This document shows, piece by piece, positions 8,516 to 17,167 of a stretch of 64,000 bases of DNA; the stretch's first letter is position 1; every line of letters begins with the position of its first letter. The notes under the pieces are model-generated. The model ran no database searches and was not told the origin of the DNA. It saw only the letters and a program-made list of their open reading frames with translations. A program made the translations under genes and the position numbers. Source of the DNA: Streptomyces brasiliensis (GTDB lineage Bacteria > Actinomycetota > Actinomycetes > Streptomycetales > Streptomycetaceae); contig NZ_BMQA01000003.1 in the NCBI RefSeq assembly GCF_014647875.1, forward strand, positions 248,001-312,000. Reading direction: 5' to 3'.

Positions 8516-8534
8516 TTAGGTTCACCTAACTTGT
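8516..8534. promoter_or_regulatory. iron-box-like operator (DmdR/IdeR type)
   Basis: TTAGGTTCACCTAACTTGT matches the 19-bp actinobacterial iron box TTAGGTTAGGCTAACCTAA at 13 of 19 positions, with an intact left half. It lies in the AT-richer 173-base divergent interval between hemH and the MFS gene, 52 bases before the MFS start. Iron-dependent repression of one or both is inferred. Confidence 0.6.
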
Positions 8535-8585
8535 AATCTGTATCAGCCGCATTCGCACCTTACTGAGCCGCATCCGGAGACCTCC

Positions 8586-9824
8586 GTGCCCAGCCCCTAT
8601 CGCGCCCTGTTCGCCGTACCCGGCACCAAGGCCTTCTCCGCCGCGGGCTTCCTCGGCCGGATGCCACTGTCGATGATGGGCATCGGCGTGGTCACGATGA
8701 TCTCTCAGCTGACCGGCCGCTACGGTCTCGCGGGTGCCCTGTCGGCCACCATCGCGCTGTCCGCGGCCGCGCTCGGACCGCAGATCTCCCGGCTGGTCGA
8801 CCGGCACGGGCAGCGCCGGGTGCTGCGGCCCGCGACCCTGGTGGCGCTCGCCTCCGCGGCCGGGCTGCTGTTCGCCGCGCAATTCGACTGGCCGGACTGG
8901 GTGCTGTTCGTCTGCGCCGCCGGGATCGGCTCGGTGCCGAGCCTGGGCGCGATGATCCGGGCCCGCTGGGCGGCCATCTACCGGGGTACCCCGCAGCTGC
9001 ACACCGCGTACTCCTTCGAGTCGGTGGTCGACGAGGTCTGCTTCATCTTCGGACCGATCATCTCCATCGGGCTGTCCACGTCCTGGTTCCCGGAGGCGGG
9101 GCCTCTGCTGGCCGCCTGCTTCCTGGCGGCCGGCGTCTTCTGGCTGACCGCCCAGCGTGCCACCGAGCCGCAGCCGCACCCGCGCGAGCACCACGGCGGC
9201 GGTACGGCGCTGCACTCCCCGGGCCTGCAGGTGCTGGTGGCGACGTTCGTGGCCACAGGCGCGATCTTCGGGGCGGTCGACGTGGTCACCGTCGCCTTCG
9301 CCGACGAGCGCGGCCACAAGAGCGCCGCGAGCGTGGTCCTGGCCCTGTACGCGGCGGGATCTTGTGCAGCCGGAGTGGTCTTCGGGCTGCTGCGCCTCTC
9401 GGGGAAGCCGGAACACCGGTGGCTGCTGGGCGTATGCGCGATGGCCGTGAGTATGATCCCCCTCCTACTGGTCGGAAACCTGCCGCTTCTGGCCGTGGCG
9501 CTGTTCGTTGCGGGCCTGTCCATCGCACCGACGATGATCACGACGATGTCCCTCATCGAAGAGCACGTACCTCGCGCGAAGCTCACCGAAGGCATGACCT
9601 GGGTGAGCACCGGACTCGCCGTCGGCGTCGCGGTCGGCTCCTCCATCGCCGGCTGGGTGATCGACTCGGCCGGCGCGCGCGCCGGGTACGGGGTTCCGGC
9701 GGTGTCCGGGGCCGTCGCGGTCGCGGTCGGTTTCCTCGGGTACCGCCGGCTCAGCAGGCCGGTCACGGGTCGGGGAGGCATCGTTGAGCATCACAGCGAG
9801 CGGGAAGAACGGCACGTGGCGTAA
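8586..9824 (+). CDS. MFS transporter
   Basis: 412-aa major facilitator with about 12 hydrophobic segments. The cytoplasmic loop after TM2-3 carries SRLVDRHGQRRVLRPATL, an MFS-A-like loop (D-R-x-G-x-R-R). A matching second-half segment LIEEHVPRAKLTEGMTWVSTG is typical of drug/sugar efflux-type MFS proteins. The GTG at 8586 has GGAG eight bases upstream. Substrate unknown; the iron-box-like site upstream raises the possibility of a siderophore or metal-related exporter. The next gene starts 41 bases before this one ends. Confidence 0.85.
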   Translation: MPSPYRALFAVPGTKAFSAAGFLGRMPLSMMGIGVVTMISQLTGRYGLAGALSATIALSAAALGPQISRLVDRHGQRRVLRPATLVALASAAGLLFAAQFDWPDWVLFVCAAGIGSVPSLGAMIRARWAAIYRGTPQLHTAYSFESVVDEVCFIFGPIISIGLSTSWFPEAGPLLAACFLAAGVFWLTAQRATEPQPHPREHHGGGTALHSPGLQVLVATFVATGAIFGAVDVVTVAFADERGHKSAASVVLALYAAGSCAAGVVFGLLRLSGKPEHRWLLGVCAMAVSMIPLLLVGNLPLLAVALFVAGLSIAPTMITTMSLIEEHVPRAKLTEGMTWVSTGLAVGVAVGSSIAGWVIDSAGARAGYGVPAVSGAVAVAVGFLGYRRLSRPVTGRGGIVEHHSEREERHVA

Positions 9825-11103
9825 CTGGGGCGGCAACGTCGCCGCGCGTCCCGCGCGGGAGGTGATGCCCGCCTCGGTGCAGGAGCTTGCCGCGGCCGTG
9901 CGCCGGGCCGCCGAGGACGGCCTGCAGGTGAAGGCGGTCGGCACCGGGCACTCCTTCACGGCCATCGCCGCCACCGACGGTGTCTTGATCCGCCCTCAAC
10001 TCTTGACCGGTATCCGCAACATTGACCGGGACGCCATGACCGTCACGGTCGAGGCGGGCACCCCGCTCAAGAGGCTCAACATGGCCCTGGCGCGCGAGGG
10101 TCTGTCGCTCACCAACATGGGCGACATCATGGAGCAGACGGTCTCCGGGGCCACCAGCACCGGCACCCACGGCACGGGCCGCGACTCCGCCTCGATCGCC
10201 GCTCAGATCAAGGGACTTGAGCTGGTGACGGCGGACGGCTCGGTCCTCACCTGCTCCGCGAAGGAGAACCCGGACGTCTTCGCCGCCGCCCGGATCGGCC
10301 TCGGCGCCCTGGGCATCGTCACCGCGATCACGTTCGCCGTGGAGCCCGTCTTCCTGCTGACGGCACGCGAGGAACCCATGCCGTTCGAGAAGGTCCTCGC
10401 CGACTTCGATCAACTCTGGACCGAGAACGAGCACTTCGAGTTCTACTGGTTCCCGCACACCGGCAACACCAACACCAAGCGCAACAACCGCAGCGCCGGC
10501 CCGGAGCAGCCGGTGGGGCAGCTGTCCGGCTGGTTCGAGGACGAGTTCCTCTCCAACGGCGTGTTCCAGGTGGCCCAGTGGGTCGGCCGGGCTGCGCCCG
10601 CGACCGTGCCGGCGATCGCCCGGATCTCCAGCAGGGCCCTGTCGGCCCGTACGTACACGGACATCCCCTACAAGGTCTTCACGTCGCCACGCCGGGTGCG
10701 GTTCGTGGAGATGGAGTACGCCGTCCCTCGCGAGGCGCTCGTCGAGACCCTGCGCGAGCTGAAGGCCATGGTCGACCGCTCGCGCCTCAAGGTCAGCTTC
10801 CCGGTGGAGGTGCGCACCGCCCCCGCCGACGACATCACCCTGTCCACCGCCTCCGGCCGGGACACCGCCTACGTCGCGATCCACATGTTCCGGGGCACGC
10901 CGTACCACGCGTACTTCACCGCGGCCGAACGCATCTTCACGGCGCACGAGGGCCGCCCGCACTGGGGCAAGGTGCACACCCGGGACGCCGGATACTTCGC
11001 CGGGGTCTATCCGCGCTTCGGCGAGTTCACCGCTCTGAGGGACCGACTGGATCCGGAACGGCGGTTCCAGAACGACTACTTGCGGAGGGTGCTGGGGCCG
11101 TAA
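9784..11103 (+). CDS. FAD-linked D-arabinono-1,4-lactone / L-gulonolactone oxidase family
   Basis: Flavin oxidoreductase of the VAO/aldonolactone oxidase family (439 aa). N-terminal FAD_binding_4 domain about residues 15-180 with VGTGHSF (phosphate/flavin loop containing His) and GDIMEQTVSGATSTGTHGTG; C-terminal ALO domain with FEFYWFPHT and the terminal HWGKVH ... YPRFGEF ... RLDPERRFQNDYL. Oxidises a sugar lactone or alditol; substrate not fixed by sequence. The TTG at 9784 overlaps the MFS gene by 41 bases in another frame, and the conserved NWGGNVAARPA sequence begins soon after, supporting this start. Confidence 0.87.
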   Translation: MSITASGKNGTWRNWGGNVAARPAREVMPASVQELAAAVRRAAEDGLQVKAVGTGHSFTAIAATDGVLIRPQLLTGIRNIDRDAMTVTVEAGTPLKRLNMALAREGLSLTNMGDIMEQTVSGATSTGTHGTGRDSASIAAQIKGLELVTADGSVLTCSAKENPDVFAAARIGLGALGIVTAITFAVEPVFLLTAREEPMPFEKVLADFDQLWTENEHFEFYWFPHTGNTNTKRNNRSAGPEQPVGQLSGWFEDEFLSNGVFQVAQWVGRAAPATVPAIARISSRALSARTYTDIPYKVFTSPRRVRFVEMEYAVPREALVETLRELKAMVDRSRLKVSFPVEVRTAPADDITLSTASGRDTAYVAIHMFRGTPYHAYFTAAERIFTAHEGRPHWGKVHTRDAGYFAGVYPRFGEFTALRDRLDPERRFQNDYLRRVLGP

Positions 11104-11584
11104 CCGACGCCACGCCGAAACCCGCCCGCTTTTCCCGGACTTGACCGACCAAGCGCACTAGAAGGGGACTTACGGGCGAAACATACGATTCCGCTTCCGG
11201 TCGATTCGTGAAGTACGCCACGTTTCTGATCACGGAAATCCGGTTCCGGGCGGTCAAGTCGCAGCCCTCGCGAGAAGTTGGACGGCGCGCCAATCCACGC
11301 ACGTGGTCCAAATGGAGTACTGTTGCGAGCCCTGGGTCCGGTCTCCCGCCAGGGGCGTCCGGGGCCTTGCCGGACCGCCGGGAGGGGGCTAGTTGCACAG
11401 GGTGACGGAGTTGGTCACTTAGCGTTGCGAATAGGTAACCGTGCCATAACGGCGATCCAGGGCCCGTGCCCGACACGCCGGGCAACTCGGCAAGGTTGTG
11501 GCAGGCTGCACCCGGGCAGGCCACACTCGACTAGCGGAAGCAGCGACGCACGTGACGTCGGCAGGCACCACCCGGGAGGTCCCC
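11104..11584. other. 481-base intergenic region before sepH
   Basis: No gene supported. A candidate promoter for sepH is TTGCGA at 11425-11430, 16-base gap, TAACGG at 11447-11452. GC-rich inverted sequences lie around 11335-11390 but no clean terminator is visible for the preceding oxidase gene. Short frames here show poor codon bias. Confidence 0.4.
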
Positions 11585-12616
11585 ATGCCCGAACTGCGTG
11601 TCGTGGCCGTCTCGAATGACGGCACACGGCTGGTGCTGAAGGCTGCCGACTCAACGGAGTACACCCTTCCGATCGACGAGCGGCTGCGTGCCGCCGTGCG
11701 CGGCGACCGCCCCCGCCTCGGCCAGATCGAGATCGAGGTCGAAAGCCATCTGCGCCCCCGCGACATCCAGGCGCGTATACGTGCCGGTGCGAGCGCGGAA
11801 GAGGTCGCCCAGCTCGCCGGCATCCCCGTCGACCGGGTGCGGCGCTTCGAGGGTCCGGTGCTGGCCGAGCGCGCTTTCATGGCGGAGCGGGCCCGCAAGA
11901 CCCCCGTCCGCAGACCGGGCGAGAACTCCGGTCCGCTGCTCGGCGAGGCCGTCCAGGAGCGGCTGGTGCTGCGCGGTGCCGAGAAGGACACCGTGCAGTG
12001 GGACTCCTGGCGCCGCGACGACGGCACCTGGGAGGTCCTGCTGGTCTACCGGGTCGCGGGCGAACCGCACTCGGCGAGCTGGACGTACGACCCGCCCCGG
12101 CGACTCGTCCAGGCCGTCGACGACGAGGCGCGCTCGCTGATCGGTGAGTCCGACGACCTCGCCGTACCGGAGCCGAGCTTTCCGTTCGTGCCGCGCATCG
12201 CCCGGCTGCCGCGTGAGCGCGCACTCGACCGTGGGCTCGATCGCGACCGGCCGAGCCTGCCCGCGCAGGCGTCCGAGCCCGCCGAGGAGAGCACGAGCGA
12301 ACGCGACTCGCTGACCAGCCTGTTGGAGGCGGTGCCGAGCTTCCGCGGCGACATGGTCGTCCCCGAGCGCCCGGCGGAACCCGCGGAGGAGCCCCCTGCC
12401 GAACCCGCGGCGGAGGAACCCCCCGCTCCGGCGGCATCGGCCGGCTCCGCGTACGCGGACGTGCTCATGCCACGCTCGGTCGGCAGCCACCGCGACCGTC
12501 TCGTCGGTGCCACCGACCGCCAGGCCGAGGCCGACGGGGTGCGCCCCGGGCGCCGCGCGGCCGTGCCGAGCTGGGACGAGATCGTCTTCGGGACGCGGCG
12601 CAAGAAGCAGGAGTAG
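11585..12616 (+). CDS. sepH: SepH, FtsZ-associated cell-division protein (DUF3071)
   Basis: Actinobacterial division regulator that stimulates FtsZ assembly during sporulation septation and vegetative growth. The N-terminal DUF3071 region (about residues 1-170) begins MPELRVVAVSNDGTRLVL and contains a helix-turn-helix-like segment, HLRPRDIQARIRAGASAEEV ... VAQLAGIPVDRVRRFEGPV. The rest is acidic, Pro/Ala/Glu-rich and probably disordered, ending in a conserved basic tail PSWDEIVFGTRRKKQE. 343 aa. ATG at 11585 follows GGGAGGT. Transcribed alone, with a strong terminator 19 bases after the stop. Confidence 0.95.
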   Translation: MPELRVVAVSNDGTRLVLKAADSTEYTLPIDERLRAAVRGDRPRLGQIEIEVESHLRPRDIQARIRAGASAEEVAQLAGIPVDRVRRFEGPVLAERAFMAERARKTPVRRPGENSGPLLGEAVQERLVLRGAEKDTVQWDSWRRDDGTWEVLLVYRVAGEPHSASWTYDPPRRLVQAVDDEARSLIGESDDLAVPEPSFPFVPRIARLPRERALDRGLDRDRPSLPAQASEPAEESTSERDSLTSLLEAVPSFRGDMVVPERPAEPAEEPPAEPAAEEPPAPAASAGSAYADVLMPRSVGSHRDRLVGATDRQAEADGVRPGRRAAVPSWDEIVFGTRRKKQE

Positions 12617-12634
12617 CAGCCCGTACGGGCGTAC

Positions 12635-12665
12635 GGAGAGGGGGCCCGTGAGCGGCCCCCTCTCC
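12635..12665. terminator. intrinsic terminator shared by sepH and the sulfurtransferase
   Basis: Perfect 12-bp stem 12635-12646 / 12654-12665 (GGAGAGGGGGCC), 7-base loop, between the convergent stops of sepH (12616) and the sulfurtransferase gene (12672). Works on either strand. Confidence 0.8.
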
Positions 12666-12671
12666 GCGTGC

Positions 12672-13523
12672 CTACTGCGGGTCGGGTCCGACGGCGACCG
12701 GCCGGGACGGGTCCGAGGACCACTCCGACCACGAACCCACGTACAGGGCCGCCGGGATGCCCGCGACCGCGAGCGCCAGCACCTCGTGGGCACCCGAGAC
12801 GCCCGAGCCGCAGTACACGCCGACCTCCGGCTCACCGGACGCGCCGAGCGACGCGAAGCGCGCCCTCAGGTCACCGGCGGGCAGGAACCGCCCATCCGGG
12901 CCGACGTTCTCGTTCGTCGGCGCGGACACGGCGCCCGGGATGTGCCCGCCGACCCGGTCGATGGGCTCCACGTCACCCCGGTAGCGCTCTCCCGCGCGGG
13001 CGTCCAGCAGCACTCCGGAGCGGGCGAGCGCGGCGGCGCCGTTCGCGTCGAGCAGGCCCACCGCCCCAGGTGCGGGCTCGAAGTCGCCCTCGGCCGGGGC
13101 CGGTACGTCCGTCGACAGCGGCCCCTCCCAGGCCGGCAACCCGCCGTCCAGCACCCGCACGTCCGGGTGCCCCGCCCAGCGCAGCAGCCACCAGGCACGG
13201 GCCGCCGCCCAGCCCTGCCCGCCGTCGTACACGACCACCGGCCGCGCCGCCGACACGCCCGCGCGGCGCATCGCCGTACCGAATACGGCCGTGTCGGGCA
13301 GCGGATGCCGGCCGCGCTCGCCGGGGGCCGAGGCCAGTTCCTCGTCCAGGTCGACGAAGACCGCCCCCGGGACGTGCCCCGCTGCGTACTCCGCCCGGCC
13401 GTCGAAGCCGGGCTCGCCCGCCGCCTTGGCCACGCTCAACTGCCAGCGGACGTCCAGCAGTACGGGCGGGTTGTCCCCGGTCAAGTCGTCCGCGAGTTGG
13501 GATGCGGTGATGATGGCTTTCAT
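12672..13523 (-). CDS. sulfurtransferase (two rhodanese domains, SseA-like)
   Basis: Thiosulfate/3-mercaptopyruvate sulfurtransferase. Two rhodanese repeats: the N-terminal inactive one (LLDVRW ... GHVPGAVFVDLDEELA ... DGGQGWAAARAWWLLRWAGH) and the C-terminal catalytic one with active-site Cys in VGVYCGSGVSGAHEVLAL. The CGSGVSG loop resembles mercaptopyruvate-type more than CRxGxR thiosulfate-type loops. 283 aa. I use ATG at 13523 (MKAIITASQLADDL); an in-frame ATG four codons upstream is possible. Confidence 0.88.
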   Translation of the reverse strand: MKAIITASQLADDLTGDNPPVLLDVRWQLSVAKAAGEPGFDGRAEYAAGHVPGAVFVDLDEELASAPGERGRHPLPDTAVFGTAMRRAGVSAARPVVVYDGGQGWAAARAWWLLRWAGHPDVRVLDGGLPAWEGPLSTDVPAPAEGDFEPAPGAVGLLDANGAAALARSGVLLDARAGERYRGDVEPIDRVGGHIPGAVSAPTNENVGPDGRFLPAGDLRARFASLGASGEPEVGVYCGSGVSGAHEVLALAVAGIPAALYVGSWSEWSSDPSRPVAVGPDPQ

Positions 13524-13866
13524 GGCCCCATGCATACGTCAGGGGTGGCCGCCTCGTCCAGGTCCGACTAGTCTGCTCGGCCGGACGGGCTCGGTCACGA
13601 GGCGTACGGGATCGGGCACATGCTGTGCAACTGATGGACACCCGGCGGCAAGGACCCGGAAACGGACGGGAAACGCCGGACCAGGCATCCTCTCGGCAGT
13701 ATCGCCGCCGGCGGCGCGGCCGTGGCCCTCGGCGCCACGGAGGGTGCGAGCATCGGCACGGGGCGTGGCGCGGCTCCTGAGCCGGGTGCGTTGAGCGAAG
13801 CGACACGGCCACCACGAGGGGCCGGGGAGAGAGTCGACACGGCCACCGTGAGGGGCCTGGAAGCGA
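13524..13866. other. intergenic region between sulfurtransferase and VOC gene
   Basis: 343 bases with no gene I can support. It contains an imperfect 26-base direct repeat near the VOC start (separate entry). The promoters of both divergent genes must lie here, but no clear box stands out. Confidence 0.4.
13801..13860. repeat. imperfect 26-bp direct repeat upstream of the VOC gene
   Basis: CGACACGGCCACCACGAGGG at 13801 and CGACACGGCCACCGTGAGGG at 13835 begin two copies of a 26-base unit (23 of 26 bases shared), separated by 8 bases. The second copy ends just before the start-codon region, so it could overlap leader or operator sequence. Confidence 0.7.
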
Positions 13867-14676
13867 GTGACGATGACCGAGGCACGGGGGTCGACCGGAC
13901 CGAACGGCGGGACGCCCGCCCGGAACACGCTCGGCACGCCCTGCTGGGTGAGTCTGATGGTGCACGGCCTGGCCATGACCGAGGAGTTCTACGGAGCCCT
14001 GTTCGGCTGGGAGTTCGAGCCCGGGCCGCAACAACTCGGCCCCTACGTGCGGGCGCTGCTCGGCGGCCGTGAGGTGGCCGGCATCGGACAGCTGCCGCCG
14101 GACCGTCATCTGCCGGTCGCCTGGACGCCCTACCTCGCCTCGGACTACGTGGACCAGACGGCCGACACGGTACGGCTGTGCGGCGGCACGGTGGCCGTCG
14201 GCCCCCTGACCGCGGCCGACGCCGGACGCCTCGCGATCGCCTCCGACCCCTCGGGCGCCGTGTTCGGGCTCTGGCAGGCGGCCCGGCACCTCGGCACGGA
14301 CGTCACCGGCGTGCACGGCACGCCCGCCTGGAACGAACTGCTCACCTTTGAGACCGCGAGCGTCGCCAAGTTCTACCACTCGGTGTTCGGTTACGAGCAG
14401 GAGCCGGTGGTCTCCGCCGACTTCGACTACGTCACTTTGCTCGTCGAGGGCCGCCCGGTCGCCGGCATCCACGGCATGGGGCACGGACTGCCCCGGGACC
14501 GGGGCCCGCACTGGCTGACGTACTTCGAGGTCGAGGACGCGGACGAGACGCTGCGTCAGATGCCGTCCCTGGGCGGCCACGTCCTGAAACCGGCCCGCGA
14601 CAGCGAACACGGCCGGGTCGCCACGGTCGTGGACCCGGAGGGCGCGATCTTCTCCGTGATCGAGAGCCCGCGCTGA
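13867..14676 (+). CDS. VOC (glyoxalase/bleomycin-resistance fold) family protein, two domains
   Basis: 269-aa protein with two tandem VOC half-domains: residues ~20-140 (PCWVSLMVHGLAMTEEFYGA, FGWEFEPG, ASDPSGAVFGLWQ) and ~145-265 (PAWNELLTFETASVAKFYHS, VFGYEQEP, VVDPEGAIFSVIES). Similar two-domain proteins are annotated as putative hydroxylases or 27-30 kDa antigens in actinobacteria, but the reaction is unknown. Start is GTG 13867 or ATG 13873. Ends 3 bases from the convergent tdk stop. Confidence 0.85.
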   Translation: MTMTEARGSTGPNGGTPARNTLGTPCWVSLMVHGLAMTEEFYGALFGWEFEPGPQQLGPYVRALLGGREVAGIGQLPPDRHLPVAWTPYLASDYVDQTADTVRLCGGTVAVGPLTAADAGRLAIASDPSGAVFGLWQAARHLGTDVTGVHGTPAWNELLTFETASVAKFYHSVFGYEQEPVVSADFDYVTLLVEGRPVAGIHGMGHGLPRDRGPHWLTYFEVEDADETLRQMPSLGGHVLKPARDSEHGRVATVVDPEGAIFSVIESPR

Positions 14677-14679
14677 GCC

Positions 14680-15330
14680 TCAGGACGGCGACACGGGAAG
14701 CACGTCCGGGGACAGGGCGGCCGCCCGGGCCGACGCGGCCGTCATACGTCGCCGGTGATGGCGGCGGCACAGCACCTCGTAACCGACCTCGTCCGCCGAC
14801 TGGTCGACGTCACCGACGACCACCTGGGCGCCCTCGACGACCATTTCGCCGCCTATCGTGCGCGCGTTGTGCGTGGCCCGGGCGCCGCACCAGCACAGGG
14901 CCTCGACCTGGAGCACCTCGACCCGGTCGGCCAGCTCCACCAGCCGCTGGGAGCCCGGGAACAGCTTCGAGCGGAAGTCGGTCGTGATGCCGAAGGCGTA
15001 GACGTCGATGTCCAGGTCGTCGACCACGCGCGCGAGCTGGTCGATCTGCTCGGGCCCCAGGAACTGCGCCTCGTCCGCGATCACGTAGTCCGCCCGGCCG
15101 CCCTGCGAGAGGTGGTCGACGAGGTACGCGTACAGGTCCTGGCCGTCCTCGACCTCGACCGCGTCGGTGACCAGGCCGAGCCGGGAGGACAGCTTGCCCT
15201 CGCCCGCCCGGTCGTCGCGGGTGAAGATCATGCCGGCCAGGCCGCGCGCCGAGCGGTTGTGCTCGATCTGGAGAGCCAGTGTCGACTTCCCGCAGTCCAT
15301 CGTTCCGGAGAAGAACACCAGCTCGGGCAT
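14680..15330 (-). CDS. tdk: thymidine kinase
   Basis: Salvage kinase phosphorylating thymidine to dTMP, type II (tetrameric, zinc-containing). Walker A is SGTMDCGKST (K15, S16), DEAQFL carries the catalytic Glu region, and zinc cysteines are CWCGARATHNAR and CRRHH near the C-terminus. 216 aa, normal for the family. ATG at 15330 begins MPELVFFSGTMDCGKS. It is separated from the phosphodiesterase-like gene upstream by 46 bases on the same strand, so co-transcription is likely. Confidence 0.95.
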   Translation of the reverse strand: MPELVFFSGTMDCGKSTLALQIEHNRSARGLAGMIFTRDDRAGEGKLSSRLGLVTDAVEVEDGQDLYAYLVDHLSQGGRADYVIADEAQFLGPEQIDQLARVVDDLDIDVYAFGITTDFRSKLFPGSQRLVELADRVEVLQVEALCWCGARATHNARTIGGEMVVEGAQVVVGDVDQSADEVGYEVLCRRHHRRRMTAASARAAALSPDVLPVSPS

Positions 15331-15376
15331 GGCAGGTTGAGCACCTTTCGGCGGGAACGAGTCGGTCGGCTGAGCT

Positions 15377-16573
15377 TCAGGAGCGTACTTCGAGCAGCGG
15401 CACGAGCTGCTCGGCAGGGGTCATCGAACCGTGGTTGCCGACCATCGCCGACTCCTTGGGCTCCCGCTCGGAGGCGATGATCAGAACGTCGTCGTGAGCG
15501 GCCGCGACCACGTCGCCGAGACGCGCGTACACCCGGTCGTCGATGCGCGGACCGAACCAGCCCGCCTCGATCGCCTCGTCCCGCGAGGCCACCCAGAACT
15601 GCTCCCCGAGCACCTCGCGCCAGCAGGTCAGGACGTCGTCCGTGGCACCCGGCAGCGCGTAGACGTGGCGAGCCCGGCCCTCGCCGCCCAGCAGGGCGAC
15701 CCCGGCGCGCAGCTCCCAGTCCTCGTCGAAGTCGATGCGGTGCTGCTCGTCGAAGGGCACGTCGACCATGCCGTGGTCGGCGGTGACGTACAGCGCGCTG
15801 CGTGGCGGAAGCTGCTCGGCCAGCCGCTGGACCAGCCGGTCGACGTACATGAGCTGACCGCGCCAGGTGTCGGAGGCGACGCCGTAGCGGTGCCCGGCGC
15901 CGTCCAGTTCGGCGTAGTACGTGTACACCAAAGAGCGGTCGGCAGCGGCCAGTTGCTCGGCGGCGAGGTCCATGCGGTCCTCGCCGGTCAGCCGCCCGAG
16001 GAACGTTCCGCCACTGAGCGCGACCTTGGTCAGCGGGGTGTTCGCGAAGGTCGGTGAGGACACCTGAGCGGCGTGCACACCCGCCGCGTGGGCGAGCTGG
16101 AAGACGGTGGGGTACGGCTGCCAGGCGCCCGGATCGGTGTACGGCTGCCAGCGGAGCTGGTTCATGAGCTCGCCGGTGGCCGGATCACGGACGGTGTAGC
16201 CGGGCAGGCCGTGGGCGCCGGGCGGCAGGCCGGTGCCGATGGAGGCGAGGGAGGTCGCGGTGGTCGCGGGGTAGCCGGCGGTGATCGGACGGCCCGTGCC
16301 GCCCCGCGAGCTGCCGAGCAGCGAGGTCAGGAAGGGCGCCTCCTCCGGGTGCGCCCGGAGCTGCTCCCAGCCCAGGCCGTCGATCAGGAAGACGCAGTTC
16401 CGGTCGGCCGCGGCCAGTTCCGGTATGGCGGCGGTCATGCCGGGTACGGCCATGCCGGCGGCCAGGGTGGGCAGGAGGTCGGCGAGGGAGCCGGAGCCGT
16501 ACTCGGGCAGGGGCGCGGAGCCGAGCGCGAGGGGTTCCGGGTGGTCCTCCCAGACGGTGGGCTGGGCCGACAT
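15377..16573 (-). CDS. alkaline-phosphatase-superfamily nucleotide pyrophosphatase/phosphodiesterase
   Basis: 398-aa member of the NPP/PhoA superfamily. Metal-site and nucleophile motifs are visible: FLIDGLGWEQLRAHPEEAPF (first Asp), GYPATTATSLASIGTG (nucleophilic Thr), YYAELDGAGHRYGV (Asp/His ligands) and YVTADHGMVDVPF (DHG). No signal peptide is seen, so it may be cytoplasmic. Its start overlaps the upstream DUF5998 stop by one base (TGATG). Substrate unknown. Confidence 0.85.
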   Translation of the reverse strand: MSAQPTVWEDHPEPLALGSAPLPEYGSGSLADLLPTLAAGMAVPGMTAAIPELAAADRNCVFLIDGLGWEQLRAHPEEAPFLTSLLGSSRGGTGRPITAGYPATTATSLASIGTGLPPGAHGLPGYTVRDPATGELMNQLRWQPYTDPGAWQPYPTVFQLAHAAGVHAAQVSSPTFANTPLTKVALSGGTFLGRLTGEDRMDLAAEQLAAADRSLVYTYYAELDGAGHRYGVASDTWRGQLMYVDRLVQRLAEQLPPRSALYVTADHGMVDVPFDEQHRIDFDEDWELRAGVALLGGEGRARHVYALPGATDDVLTCWREVLGEQFWVASRDEAIEAGWFGPRIDDRVYARLGDVVAAAHDDVLIIASEREPKESAMVGNHGSMTPAEQLVPLLEVRS

Positions 16574-17157
16574 CAGCCGAGGTCCGCGGTCGCCTCGGAG
16601 ACGGCCTGGGCGAAGGCGAGCGTCTGGCGCACCGTGTCCGGACCGTCGCCCGCCTCGCTGACGCGCAGGCTGAGGTCGTCGGCCGTGGAGTTGCCCGTGT
16701 AGCCGTGATCGGCCTCGCAGTTGGGGTCGCCGCAGGCGGCGGGCTCGAGATCGAGACGGGAGACGGCACCCCAGCCGATGGTCAGCACGACCTCACGGGG
16801 CAGCGTGCCCGGGGTGTACGACTCCGGGTTGGCGACCACACGGCTGACGACGACCGACGAGATCCGGCCGAGCTTCACGGACTCCGTGGACGTCGTGGCG
16901 TACGGCGTCGGGGACGTGCTGTCGGCGGCCTGCTCGTCGGTGTGGCTGACGATGAAGCGGTTGCCGGTGAGGACCAGCACGGTCACGTGCCGGCGCACCT
17001 CGTTCTGGTCGAACGTCGTCTCCTGGTGGACCAGGTACGACCGGACTGGCTCGCCGCCCACGGCGGCTTCCACCGCCTCGGCCACGAGTGCCGGGTAGTA
17101 GCCGCTGCGCTCGATCGCCGCCCGCAGCCCCTGGGTCGTCGTACTGGTCTTGGCCAT
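16573..17157 (-). CDS. DUF5998 family protein
   Basis: 194-aa conserved actinobacterial protein, beginning MAKTSTTTQGLRAAIERSGYYP, with an Ig/beta-like middle (VTVLVLTGNRFIVSHTDE, VVLTIGWGAVSRLDLEPA) and a Cys pair region ACGDPNCEADHGYTG that may bind metal. C-terminal helix is Ala-rich. ATG at 17157 taken as start because the longer reading is Arg/Pro-rich. Forms a run with the phosphodiesterase-like gene and tdk. Function unknown. Confidence 0.82.
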   Translation of the reverse strand: MAKTSTTTQGLRAAIERSGYYPALVAEAVEAAVGGEPVRSYLVHQETTFDQNEVRRHVTVLVLTGNRFIVSHTDEQAADSTSPTPYATTSTESVKLGRISSVVVSRVVANPESYTPGTLPREVVLTIGWGAVSRLDLEPAACGDPNCEADHGYTGNSTADDLSLRVSEAGDGPDTVRQTLAFAQAVSEATADLG

Positions 17158-17167
17158 GGCAACCATC

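Noticed and set aside
9763..10977. 404-codon minus-strand frame opposite the lactone oxidase
   Set aside because: Shadow frame; the plus-strand FAD enzyme is clear.
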